Shown here: positions 6,417-13,746 of the stretch, one piece after another
Numbering within the stretch: position 1 is the first letter of the stretch
Layout of the letters: every line of letters begins with the position of its first letter
Source of the DNA: a bacterium
GTDB lineage: Bacteria; Planctomycetota; JACOTG01; JAUIME01
Direction of reading: 5' to 3'
DNA: 16,749 bases
Assembly (NCBI GenBank): GCA_030433195.1
Contig: JAUIME010000027.1
Span: 1-16,749 of the forward strand
Translations under genes and position numbers: made by a program
The notes under the pieces: model-generated
Databases searched by the model: none
The model's input: the letters and a program-made list of their open reading frames with translations, nothing else
Told to the model about the DNA's origin: nothing

Positions 6417-8044
6417 CGGCGACCTGCCCCTCGCTCGGGAACCTCGTACACGAGAAACGCCGAGCCGATGCGCGCGACGGGCTCGAAGGTCTCGAGCAGC
6501 GACACCTCGCGGCCGGACTCGTCGGTCCGTCGCGTACGGTTCGCTTCCTTGATTCCGATCACGTAGGTGCCGGGCTGTCGCTGCAAGAACGCGTTCACGG
6601 AGACGCGCTCGGCGTCGATGCCGTACAACTCGTGAGAGAAGTGGGCCGGGTAGGCGAGGCGTACGCGTCCGACGTCGTTCTCGTCGAGGTAGTTCGCCAA
6701 CCGGATGAAGTCTTGCCCCCAGTCGAGGTTCGAGTGCTCGAGGTAGCGGATCCCGCGCCGCGGGCCGCCGACCGCGTCGTTGAAGTAGGCGAGCGGATGC
6801 GCCGGAAATCGCAGCGCCCCGACGACGGCATACGCCGCGAGCATGCCCACCGCGACGCGCACGCTCTTGCGCAGTTCGAAGGCGCGGGTCGCGACGATGC
6901 CCGATGCGTACACGAACAGCAGCGGATACACGGGCAGGATGTAGCGCAATCCGATGTTGGGCGCCTTCCACGAGATCACGACGAAGAACACCGCGACGGG
7001 CGCGAGCAGGAGGTACAGGTCGCGCAGCGTGCCGGTGCGATGCTTCGGATCGAGAGCGACGCGCGCGACGAGCAGCAGCAGCGTCCACAGCGGCGTCTTC
7101 ACGAGAAAGGCGACGAGGAAGTAGTGCGGAAAACGCTCCTCGCGGTACGTGCCGAGCAGGTAGTTCCGGGCGCCTTCGTTGACGTTGAAGCCGACTTCGA
7201 ACATCGAGCGGAAGTAGAGGTCGATGCGCCCGGGCGCGAGGTAGGCCAGCGTGACGATCGCGAAGCCCACGGCGAAGGTGATCGCCGTCCCGACGAAGAG
7301 GGGGCGCGACGCGCGGAAGCGCTCGCCGAGCGGCTTCGATCCGCCTTCGAGGACGGGATGCAACACCGCGTAGCCAACGAAGACCGGCGCGAGGAAGACG
7401 CCCGAGAACTTCGTGAGCAGCGCGCCCGCGAAGGCGCATCCGGCGAGCGCGAATCGCGCGGGACGCGGGTCGTGGACCGCGCGCCAGAACGCGAACGTCG
7501 CAAAGAGCGTGAACGCCGCCACGCCGAGGTCGGTCGTCGCGAGTCCGCCGTGCGCGAGAAGGTTCGGGCTCGTCGCGGCCAACAGCGCCGCGAGCAACCC
7601 CGCGGCCGTCCCGTACAGCGCGCGCGCGAAGGCGTACACGGCGACGCACAGCGCGCTCGCCAGGAGGGCCGTCATGAAGCGCGCCCAGAAGACGAGCGCC
7701 TTGCCGTTGTCGTTCGCTTCCGTGAGGAAGTGCTTTCCGAACGCCCATTGCGTGTTGCGCGCGCCGCGGTCGACGGCCGTCCATGATTCGTGATCGGTGG
7801 GGACGTTCGGCTGCAGTGCGATCCCGGGCAGGCCGTAGAGGTACTTCATCAGCGGCGGCTGCTCGCGATTGAGGCGCAGGTCGCCGGTGGCGACGTAGGA
7901 GTATCCCGCGGGGATGAACGCGTACTCGTCCCACGTGATCGAGGCGCGACGCGCCGAATCGACGGCTTGGGCGAAGAACGCGGCCACGAGCACGGCGAGC
8001 AGCGCGAAGCGGAATCGGTCGAGTGTTTCGTTGAGTCGTCGCAC
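6413..8044 (-). CDS. GT39-type membrane glycosyltransferase (ArnT/PMT-like, GT-C fold)
   Basis: A polytopic 543-residue protein expected to transfer a sugar from a polyprenyl-phosphate donor on the outer face of the membrane. After the first TM helix (about 12-27) comes the GT-C acidic motif TWDEYAFIPAGYSY (37-50; D39-E40), then GDLRLNREQPPLMKYL (54-69), matching the EHPPL-type segment of the family with Gln for His. Many hydrophobic segments follow. A C-terminal soluble part contains SNLDWGQDF (about 438-446), common in such proteins. Start choice: GTG at 8044 has AGGAA six bases upstream. An in-frame ATG at 8071 would add nine residues, but it has no ribosome binding site and overlaps a TACAAT that fits a -10 box. 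The GTG is therefore preferred, though not certain. It is coupled by ATGA to the flippase-like gene and diverges from hisS. Acceptor unknown. Confidence 0.82.
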   Translation of the reverse strand: MRRLNETLDRFRFALLAVLVAAFFAQAVDSARRASITWDEYAFIPAGYSYVATGDLRLNREQPPLMKYLYGLPGIALQPNVPTDHESWTAVDRGARNTQWAFGKHFLTEANDNGKALVFWARFMTALLASALCVAVYAFARALYGTAAGLLAALLAATSPNLLAHGGLATTDLGVAAFTLFATFAFWRAVHDPRPARFALAGCAFAGALLTKFSGVFLAPVFVGYAVLHPVLEGGSKPLGERFRASRPLFVGTAITFAVGFAIVTLAYLAPGRIDLYFRSMFEVGFNVNEGARNYLLGTYREERFPHYFLVAFLVKTPLWTLLLLVARVALDPKHRTGTLRDLYLLLAPVAVFFVVISWKAPNIGLRYILPVYPLLFVYASGIVATRAFELRKSVRVAVGMLAAYAVVGALRFPAHPLAYFNDAVGGPRRGIRYLEHSNLDWGQDFIRLANYLDENDVGRVRLAYPAHFSHELYGIDAERVSVNAFLQRQPGTYVIGIKEANRTRRTDESGREVSLLETFEPVARIGSAFLVYEVPERGAGRR

Positions 8045-8069
8045 GTCGCTTTCCTGTCGAGGGCGGCCC

Positions 8070-8075
8070 ATTGTA
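8070..8075 (-). promoter_or_regulatory. Candidate -10 box for the GT39-flippase operon
   Basis: TACAAT on the minus strand (8075-8070) matches the -10 consensus in five of six positions. It would place a transcription start near 8063, about 20 bases before the GTG at 8044 and upstream of its AGGAA site. The -35 is weak: TTCGAC lies at a spacing of about 19. A single hexamer is modest evidence. Confidence 0.3.
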
Positions 8076-8145
8076 GGTTTTCGCGCGTCGGCGGGTCGAA
8101 ACGGCGGCGGGTCGCGAGTCGAACGGTCGCGATCCGCGCGACATC

Positions 8146-8209
8146 GGCGCATCGTCCGCAGGCCGTCGGCGCTTCGCCGCACGCCCTAGGCGCCTCGCCG
8201 CACGCCCTC
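8146..8209. repeat. Short imperfect tandem repeat (21-22 bp, 2-3 copies) upstream of hisS
   Basis: Two adjacent 21-base units (8168-8188 and 8189-8209) differ at only two positions. A more diverged 22-base copy precedes them (8146-8167). Each of the two good units holds a small hairpin: CGGCG/CGCCG at 8167-8171 and 8175-8179, and GGCG/CGCC at 8189-8192 and 8196-8199. The last unit overlaps where a -35 of the hisS promoter would lie. Confidence 0.6.
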
Positions 8210-8217
8210 GGGGGCGC

Positions 8218-8226
8218 TGCTATACT
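8218..8226 (+). promoter_or_regulatory. Extended -10 promoter of hisS
   Basis: TGCTATACT (8218-8226) fits the extended -10 form TGnTATAAT with one mismatch. No good -35 exists 17 bases upstream, which is tolerable for an extended -10 promoter. The transcription start would be near 8233, leaving a leader of about 33 bases. Confidence 0.6.
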
Positions 8227-8265
8227 GTCGGTTTCTACGCCCACGCTCTCGAGGACATCACCGCC

Positions 8266-9618
8266 ATGCCCGACGTACAGCCCAGGTTGCTCAAGGGGTT
8301 CCGAGACTACCTGCCCGAGGTGCAGCTGCCCAAGGAGCGCATGCTCTCGCGGATCGTCGCGGTGTTCGAGAGCTTCGGATTCGCGCCGCTGCAGACGCCC
8401 GCTCTCGAGTACGCCGACATCCTGTCCGGCAAGTGCGGCGAAGAGGGCGACAAGCTGCTGTACCGCTTCGAGGATCACGGGGGGCGCGGGGTCGCACTGC
8501 GCTACGATCTGACGGTGCCGCTCGCTCGCGTGCTCGGTCAATACGGAAACCTCGACACGCCGTTCAAGCGCTATCAGATCGGCCCCGTTTGGCGCGCCGA
8601 GAAGCCGGCCCGCGGTCGGTTCCGCGAGTTCGTCCAGTGCGACGCGGACATCGCCGGGACGAAGAGCCTGCTGGCCGACGTCGAAGTCCTTCAGGTCGCG
8701 TGCCGTTGCTTCGAGCGGCTCGGGATCGAGGGGTTCCGCGTGCGCTTGAGCAACCGCAAGGTGCTCTCGGGGCTCCTCGTGAAGATCGGCGTTGGCGAGG
8801 GCCCGGCCGGGATGGGCGTGATCCGCACCATCGACAAGATGGACAAGATCGACGAAGACGGGATCCGCAAGATCCTGCGCGACGAGAACGGTCTCGAATC
8901 GTCGGCCGTCGACGACGTGTTCGCGTTCACGGGGCTCGGTGGTGATTCTGCCGCCGACACGCTGAACGAGCTCGACGCGTACTTCGGCGACATCGAGGTG
9001 GGGCGCGCCGGCGTCGCCGAGCTTCGCGAGGTGACGGGATACTTCGAACCTGCGGGCATCGCGTCGCGCGTCTCGCTCGATCTGTCGCTCGCGCGCGGCA
9101 TGGACTACTACACGGGCACGATCGCGGAAGGCGTCCTGACGGATCTTCCCGGCTTCGGCTCGGTGTTGGGGGGCGGGCGGTACGACGAGCTCGTCGGGCT
9201 GTTCCGCGGCCAATCGATTCCGGCGGTCGGGATCAGCGTCGGAGTCGATCGCCTGCTCGCGGGGCTCCAAGAGCTCGAGCTCGTCGACAGCGTGTCGACG
9301 CCGACCGAGGTCTATGTGACGCTGTTCGACGGGGACTCGATCGCCGAGGCGATGCGGCTTTCTTCGGAATTGCGGGCCGAGGGGTTGCGGGTCGAGATGG
9401 CCCCCGAGCCCGTCAAGCTCGGCAAACAGCTCCGTTTCGCGGATCGTAAAGGCATACCGCTCGTGCTCGTAGCGGGGCCCGACGAGCGCGAGCAGGGGAA
9501 GGTGGCCGTGAAGGATCTGCGCCACGGGAGCCAAGAGACCGTCGCGCTGTCGGGGCTCGCGGCGGAGCTGCGTCGACGTCTCGACGCCCCCGTCGAGTCG
9601 GAAGCCGCGAGTCGCTGA
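8266..9618 (+). CDS. hisS: Histidyl-tRNA synthetase
   Basis: A class II aminoacyl-tRNA synthetase of 450 residues that charges tRNA-His with histidine using ATP in the cytoplasm; length is normal. Visible landmarks are GFRDYLP (11-17), RYDLTVPLAR (79-88), motif 2 with VWRAEKPARGRFREFVQCDADI (108-129 region; R110, E112), the histidine-specific LARGMDYYTG (275-284), GGGRYDELVG (302-311) and motif 3 VGISVGVDRL (321-330). The C-terminal anticodon-binding domain spans about 345-440. The motif 2 loop with REF-x-QCD-x-DI and the GGGRYDELVG...VGISVGV blocks resemble eukaryal/archaeal-like HisRS more than the Escherichia coli type; this is a judgement from memory of consensus forms. GAGG at 8251-8254 lies 11 bases before the ATG, a weak ribosome binding site. 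Confidence 0.97.
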   Translation: MPDVQPRLLKGFRDYLPEVQLPKERMLSRIVAVFESFGFAPLQTPALEYADILSGKCGEEGDKLLYRFEDHGGRGVALRYDLTVPLARVLGQYGNLDTPFKRYQIGPVWRAEKPARGRFREFVQCDADIAGTKSLLADVEVLQVACRCFERLGIEGFRVRLSNRKVLSGLLVKIGVGEGPAGMGVIRTIDKMDKIDEDGIRKILRDENGLESSAVDDVFAFTGLGGDSAADTLNELDAYFGDIEVGRAGVAELREVTGYFEPAGIASRVSLDLSLARGMDYYTGTIAEGVLTDLPGFGSVLGGGRYDELVGLFRGQSIPAVGISVGVDRLLAGLQELELVDSVSTPTEVYVTLFDGDSIAEAMRLSSELRAEGLRVEMAPEPVKLGKQLRFADRKGIPLVLVAGPDEREQGKVAVKDLRHGSQETVALSGLAAELRRRLDAPVESEAASR

Positions 9619-9689
9619 CGCGGCCCACGAGCGCGGGATCGCCCCGGGCGGCCTGCGGGCACGGAGAATCGAGGAAACGGCGCCGAGCG

Positions 9690-9715
9690 CCGCGGTCGCC
9701 GAGGCGGCACCGCGG
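9690..9715 (+). repeat. Strong GC hairpin between hisS and the next gene
   Basis: CCGCGGT (9690-9696) pairs with ACCGCGG (9709-9715), and the stem continues inward with CGCC/GGCG (9697-9700, 9703-9706) across a 2-base bulge. No T-run follows, so it could be a Rho-linked 3' end of hisS or a leader structure of the following gene. The rest of the 132-base gap shows no convincing promoter. Confidence 0.4.
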
Positions 9716-9750
9716 GGCGCGGCACGGCAAGAACGGAAGGGTGCGCTCTC

Positions 9751-11679
9751 ATGTCGGGTGAACGCTGGATCATGCCGGTGGTCGGAGTGGCGATCGGGAT
9801 CGGGGTACTCCTGTTCGTGATCTTCGGACTGGGGATCTTCTCGGGGCCGGAGCCGGTCGAGCGGCGAGAGCGCGACGAGCGCGACGAGCGCGATCGGTCC
9901 ACGCGGACCGATGTCGTCGAAACGACGCCGAGCGAGCCGCGTCGGATTCCCGACAAGCCGACCCGCCCCGTCGAGCGCGAGCCGCGCAAGGAGCCGGCGT
10001 CCGAGGCCGTCGGGTTCTTCGTCGGGCGCGTCGTGACGTCGGACAAGGATCCGATCGCGGGCGCCGAGATCCACGTCTCGAGGCTCGATTCGGACGCGCG
10101 GGCACAAGGCGAAGAGCCCGAAGTGCTCGACGTCGTCGAGTTCACGAAGGACGACGGCACGTTCGCGCTCCGCGTTCCGGCGGGGCAGGGATACATCCTC
10201 CGAGCCGTGAAGGGCGGGTACGCCGAGGCGAAGATGATCGGGCTCGCCGTCGAAGTGAGCGAGACGCGACCCATCCGCGACATGATCCTCCATCGCGGAG
10301 GCCGGATCTTCGGAACCGTCACCGACTCCGCCGGCGGTCCCGTCGCGGGGGCGACGGTCGTCGCGTCGGTGCAGAAACAGCTCGGTCTCGGTTTGGGGGG
10401 CGGCCTCGCGAAGCTGCGAGGCGAACGGGCGACGACCGACGGATCCGGCTACTACGAACTGCGGAACGTCCCGCCGGGAGTGCGTCATCTCTACGCGGCG
10501 GCCGAGGGCTACGCGCCCGCCGTGGTCTACGACGTCACGATCGATGAGGGCGGCGAAGACCGCGAAGAGAACTTCGACCTCACGCGAGGGCTGACGATCA
10601 CGGGGCACGTCTACGATCTCGAGACGAACGTGCCGGTCGAGGGGGCTCAGGTCACCGCGACTGCGACACGTCCGAACGATCCTTCCCGAGCCAATGCGGT
10701 CACCGATTCGACCGGATTCTTCGAGCTCGGCGGACTCTCCAAGTACTCGTTCTACGTGCAGGCGCGCATGAAGGGCTACGTCCCGTCGCACCGCAGCATC
10801 GTCACGGGCGAGATGGGACCGATCGAGGTCTTCCTCACGCGCAACGGAGGCGTCCAAGGGCAGGTGCTCGATCTCGTGTCGGGGGAGCCGGTTCCGTCGT
10901 TCACGCTGCGCTTCGGTCCGGTCGAAGACGACAGCATCCAGGGGATCGGCCGTTCGGTCACGTTCGACGATGGTACGGGAAACTTCGAGATCTACGACCT
11001 CAATCCGGAGAGCTACATCTTCGAGGCGCACGCCGAGGACTATTCGTACGCGAGTACCGAGCCGATTCCGCTCGCGAAAGGCGAGTGGATCCAGGGGCTC
11101 GTCATCCGGTTGGGTCACGGCGGCGAGGTCTCGGGTCAGGTGATCGCGGCGGTCGACGGCGCACCGGTCGCGGGAGTGCTCGTCGAAGTGAGGCCGGACG
11201 ACACGCGGCCGCCGTTCATCTTGCAGCAGATCAATCCGAACTACGTTCGATCGGCGCGCTCCGGCTCGGACGGTCGATTCCTGGTCAAAGGGATCGGTCC
11301 GGGCAAGCACCGCGTCGACGTTTCGCACGACCGCTTCATGAACAGCAAGAGCGCGATCTTCGAAATCCCGGAGGGCGGGTCGACCGATTTGGGATCCATC
11401 GAGATCCAGCGAGGCGGCGCGATCGAGGGGTACGTGACGCTCGGCAGCGCGCCTGTTCCGTTCGCGCAGATTCTCATCGACAAGGTCGGCGGCGGCTATC
11501 GCAACCGGACGAAGACCGGCGACGACGGCTACTACTCGATCGACAAGATCCCCGCGGGAACGTACCGCGTCGCGATCGAGCGCGTGAAGGGACAGATGCG
11601 CAGCGAGGTCGACCTCAACTCTTACCCGGCCCAGACCGTGACGCTCGGAGAGGCTCAGACGGTGACCGCGAGCTGGTGA
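9751..11679 (+). CDS. Membrane-anchored protein with about six carboxypeptidase-regulatory-like repeats
   Basis: The 642-residue protein has one hydrophobic helix (MPVVGVAIGIGVLLFVIFGL, 8-27), then a charged linker (36-85) containing repeated RDE triplets. The remainder is a chain of beta-sandwich repeats of the CarboxypepD_reg type, starting near residues 89, 184, 282, 367, 458 and 557. Each has a G-x-V opening, a P-V-A-G-A-type strand and a later D-G-x-F/Y-x-L segment followed by a G-Y, as in GPVAGATVVA (196-205), DGSGYYELRNVPPG (230-243) and DGYYSIDKIPAGTYRV (592-607). No enzymatic domain is present. Such repeats are structural or binding modules of surface proteins; the partner is unknown. 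GGAAGGG ends nine bases before the ATG. It shares strand with hisS but no function is implied. It converges with the zinc-finger gene across a 36-base gap. Confidence 0.8.
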   Translation: MSGERWIMPVVGVAIGIGVLLFVIFGLGIFSGPEPVERRERDERDERDRSTRTDVVETTPSEPRRIPDKPTRPVEREPRKEPASEAVGFFVGRVVTSDKDPIAGAEIHVSRLDSDARAQGEEPEVLDVVEFTKDDGTFALRVPAGQGYILRAVKGGYAEAKMIGLAVEVSETRPIRDMILHRGGRIFGTVTDSAGGPVAGATVVASVQKQLGLGLGGGLAKLRGERATTDGSGYYELRNVPPGVRHLYAAAEGYAPAVVYDVTIDEGGEDREENFDLTRGLTITGHVYDLETNVPVEGAQVTATATRPNDPSRANAVTDSTGFFELGGLSKYSFYVQARMKGYVPSHRSIVTGEMGPIEVFLTRNGGVQGQVLDLVSGEPVPSFTLRFGPVEDDSIQGIGRSVTFDDGTGNFEIYDLNPESYIFEAHAEDYSYASTEPIPLAKGEWIQGLVIRLGHGGEVSGQVIAAVDGAPVAGVLVEVRPDDTRPPFILQQINPNYVRSARSGSDGRFLVKGIGPGKHRVDVSHDRFMNSKSAIFEIPEGGSTDLGSIEIQRGGAIEGYVTLGSAPVPFAQILIDKVGGGYRNRTKTGDDGYYSIDKIPAGTYRVAIERVKGQMRSEVDLNSYPAQTVTLGEAQTVTASW

Positions 11680-11691
11680 TTCCGGCTCGCG

Positions 11692-11708
11692 TCACGTGAT
11701 CGGGCCCG
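11692..11708. repeat. Two adjacent 8-bp palindromes in the convergent gap
   Basis: TCACGTGA (11692-11699) and CGGGCCCG (11701-11708) are perfect palindromes one base apart in the 36-base gap between two convergent genes. They could form short structures in both transcripts or bind a protein. No T-runs are present. Confidence 0.3.
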
Positions 11709-11715
11709 TCGCGGG

Positions 11716-12483
11716 TTACTCCTCGCTCGGGGCGCGTCCCTCGAGGATGGGCGATCCTTCGACGCACGACTCGTGCGCGGTGATGGCTTGCGAACGCCCG
11801 TTCTCGGGCTTCGTGATCGGGTAGTACTGCCACGTCTCGTCTTCCATGATGAGATTGTGGCAGACGCCGCAGATGACCATCTTCTGCTCGACTTCGCGCG
11901 GCAACACGAGCTTGAACTTCACCTTCTTCGTGAAGGGGTTCGAGTAGATGATCTTGAGCAGCCGCTTCGACGCGAGCGCCTTGATGATGTTCGCGGTGAG
12001 CTTCGGGTTGAGGCCGCAGCTCTCGGCGAGGTTGCGCACCGTGATCGGCTCGGTCTTGCGATGGAACCCCCGCGACAGGCGGTAGAGCCGGTGGAACACC
12101 GACTGCTCGCCGAGCGAGAGGTTCTTCATGAGGTAGTCGGAGACGTAGTTCGGGACCAAGTACGAACCCTTGGCGAGCTTCACGTAACGCTCGACGTCGG
12201 CCTCGGACACGACCACGTCGGCCACCGATCCGGGTGCGTTGGGATCCGTCGCATCGTCCTCGGTATCGCCGTCGGCGACTCCCGTCGTGACGTGGTGCGG
12301 CTCGGCCGGATGATCCGTGAGCGGATCGTCGTCCTCGTCCAGACCGGTCGGAATGTCGAACTCGTTCGGGATCGACGCGTCGGACTCGACGTCCGATTCG
12401 GCTTCGGGCCGCTCGACTTCCTTGATCTTGTCCTTGACGCTCCCGAGGAGCGCCTCGAAGGTTTCCTCGAATCGGTCGGTCAT
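11716..12483 (-). CDS. Winged-helix-like DNA-binding protein with C-terminal zinc-site motif, coupled to MerR-ParA
   Basis: I do not recognise a named family for this 255-residue protein. An N-terminal helix with several lysines (about 4-24) is followed by a long acidic, low-complexity linker (25-92). Residues 104-195 look like a winged helix: SLGEQSVFHRLYRLSRGF (123-140), a helix-turn-helix ITVRNLAESCGLNPKLTANI (147-166), then ALASKRLLKII (169-179) and a basic strand pair FTKKVKFKLVLP (184-195). The C-terminus has C205-x-x-C208 and H237-x-x-C240, likely one zinc site in a treble-clef or ribbon-like fold. The ATG at 12483 overlaps the ParA TGA as ATGA, so the two are co-translated. By position it could be the adaptor or centromere-binding partner that ParB provides in other ParA systems; it has no ParB-like nuclease/HTH signature. 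A replication-initiator relative is an alternative. Confidence 0.7.
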   Translation of the reverse strand: MTDRFEETFEALLGSVKDKIKEVERPEAESDVESDASIPNEFDIPTGLDEDDDPLTDHPAEPHHVTTGVADGDTEDDATDPNAPGSVADVVVSEADVERYVKLAKGSYLVPNYVSDYLMKNLSLGEQSVFHRLYRLSRGFHRKTEPITVRNLAESCGLNPKLTANIIKALASKRLLKIIYSNPFTKKVKFKLVLPREVEQKMVICGVCHNLIMEDETWQYYPITKPENGRSQAITAHESCVEGSPILEGRAPSEE

Positions 12484-13409
12484 TCGTCCAACACCTCGTT
12501 GGCCAGCGCTTCGTAGTCCCGCGCTCCGCGGCTCGAGCCGAAGCTCGCGATGACCGGCTTCTTCACCATCGGCGCGCTACCGATTTTGGCGCAAGTCCGG
12601 ATCGAAGGGAGGATACGGCCGCTGAAGCCGTTCTGGAGCATCGTCAGCATCCCGTTGTGGACCTTGATGCGCCGGTCGATCTTGGTCGGCAGGATCCACG
12701 TCTTGATGCTGTGGTTCATCTTCTTCTTGATGAGATTGAACGTGCTCGTGAGGTCGTCGATGGCCTTCATCGAGTAGAACTGGGCTTCGATCGGCACGAT
12801 GGCGTCGGTCGAAGCGACCAGGGCGTTGATCGTGATCGTCGAGAGGTTCGGCGGGCAGTCGAACAGGATGAAGTTGTAGCGCTCCTTGATCGACTCGAGC
12901 TTCGAGTCGAGGATCTTCTCGCGCATGATCATCTCGCGCAGCTTGACGTCCGCGCTCGCGAGGCGGATGTCGGCCGGCAGCAGATCGAGGTTGCCGAAGT
13001 CGGTCTTGGTGATGACCTTCTCGACCTCGACGGAGTCGTCGGTGAGCAGGTCGTGCGTCGTGAGCGGCACGTCGTCGGGGTTGAGCCCGAACGAGATCGT
13101 GAGGTTGGCCTGCGCGTCGAGGTCGACGACGAGCACGCGCTGCCCGCGCCGCGCGAGAACGGCCCCCAGGTTGAAGGTCGTCGTGGTCTTGCCGACGCCT
13201 CCCTTCTGGTTCACGACCGAGACGCGCTTGAACATGACCTTGCCGGCCATCATCACGACGTCGTGCAACTGATCGGCCGAGTAGAGGCGCCGATTGGCGT
13301 CGTCGCGATGGACGGGCCCGATCTTGCCGTCGCGCTCCCACTCGAGCAGGGTGTTCTTGGGGATCCCGGCGAGGTTGGCAACTTCCCCCGACGTATAGAC
13401 TTCACTCAT
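12480..13409 (-). CDS. MerR-type HTH fused to ParA/MinD-family ATPase
   Basis: In this 309-residue protein residues 4-53 form a MerR HTH (YTSGEVANLAGIPKNTLLEW, then NRRLYSADQLHDVV). A ParA ATPase follows from residue 60. The deviant Walker A is KGGVGKTTT (69-77) with the signature lysine K69, Walker A' is VVDLDAQAN (94-102), Walker B is FILFDCPP (180-187), and PTKIDRR lies at 241-247. ParA ATPases dimerise with ATP, bind DNA nonspecifically and move plasmids, chromosomes or protein cargo. A fused specific HTH suggests it also binds defined sites and may repress its own promoter, as N-terminal HTHs do in some plasmid ParA proteins. The MerR effector domain is absent, replaced by the ATPase. 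A GGGG tract eight bases before the ATG is a possible ribosome binding site. The gene is followed, with ATGA overlap, by the zinc-site protein. No ParB gene or canonical parS was found in the window. Confidence 0.9.
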   Translation of the reverse strand: MSEVYTSGEVANLAGIPKNTLLEWERDGKIGPVHRDDANRRLYSADQLHDVVMMAGKVMFKRVSVVNQKGGVGKTTTTFNLGAVLARRGQRVLVVDLDAQANLTISFGLNPDDVPLTTHDLLTDDSVEVEKVITKTDFGNLDLLPADIRLASADVKLREMIMREKILDSKLESIKERYNFILFDCPPNLSTITINALVASTDAIVPIEAQFYSMKAIDDLTSTFNLIKKKMNHSIKTWILPTKIDRRIKVHNGMLTMLQNGFSGRILPSIRTCAKIGSAPMVKKPVIASFGSSRGARDYEALANEVLDE

Positions 13410-13548
13410 CCGAAGTGCCCCTGCATCTCTCAGAAACGGTGTCTCGTGCTCGCGAGATCTCGTATCCGCGAACGGCAGATCCAGGGCGATGAGAGGCGAA
13501 CCGGCGAGAAGGGGATCATCGAGCGAAAGAGCCGGTCGGAGCGGGCGC

Positions 13549-13567
13549 GAGAACCTGTTCGGTTCTC
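13549..13567 (-). repeat. Perfect 7-bp hairpin in the presumed leader of the MerR-ParA operon
   Basis: GAGAACC (13549-13555) and GGTTCTC (13561-13567) are perfect inverted repeats around a 5-base loop. There is no adjacent T-run. It could be a leader RNA structure or a protein-binding dyad. Confidence 0.45.
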
Positions 13568-13579
13568 CCGGGCCGATCT

Positions 13580-13616
13580 CCTCGAGCCCATCACCTCGAT
13601 TCCTCGATCCCCTCGA
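13580..13616 (-). repeat. Four iterated CCTCGA words (TCGAGG on the transcript strand)
   Basis: CCTCGA occurs at 13580, 13594, 13602 and 13611, at spacings of 14, 8 and 9 bases. Iterated short sites upstream of a ParA gene can be centromere or operator sites in plasmid partition systems. CTCGA is frequent in this G+C-rich DNA, so chance is a real alternative. Confidence 0.25.
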
Positions 13617-13630
13617 ACCCGGGCTCCGTG

Positions 13631-13655
13631 CGCGAGACGGACCTAGCGTCTTGCG
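13631..13655 (-). repeat. 9-bp hairpin with one G-T wobble in the leader region
   Basis: CGCGAGACG (13631-13639) pairs with CGTCTTGCG (13647-13655) around a 7-base loop, with one wobble pair. It lies between the candidate promoter at 13766-13795 and the MerR-ParA start. Confidence 0.35.
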
Positions 13656-13746
13656 TCGCGCGATGAGCCGGGAGTCGTGCGGAGCCGCGAGCGCGAACGC
13701 ACGCGTCGTGTCCGACGACCGAGCCAGCTTGCACCAACCGCCATGG

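Noticed and set aside
4989..7786. Plus-strand frames antisense to the flippase-like and GT39 genes
   Set aside because: They are charged, repetitive translations without domains; the minus-strand frames show membrane segments and family motifs.
8146..8209. CRISPR-like array
   Set aside because: The units are directly adjacent without spacers, only two or three copies exist, and no cas gene is nearby.
9690..9715. Intrinsic terminator of hisS
   Set aside because: The stem is strong but no T-run follows, so it is listed only as a hairpin.
7849..11328. Minus-strand open frame of 1159 codons antisense to hisS and the regulatory-repeat gene
   Set aside because: It overlaps two well-supported plus-strand genes and the hisS promoter, has no recognisable domain and is rich in Arg, Asp, Glu and His. 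This is typical of antisense frames in G+C-rich DNA.
13600..13630. Possible tRNA, because GGGTTCGAGG on the minus strand resembles a T-arm
   Set aside because: The flanking bases do not form a T stem, and no acceptor or anticodon arm can be folded around it.
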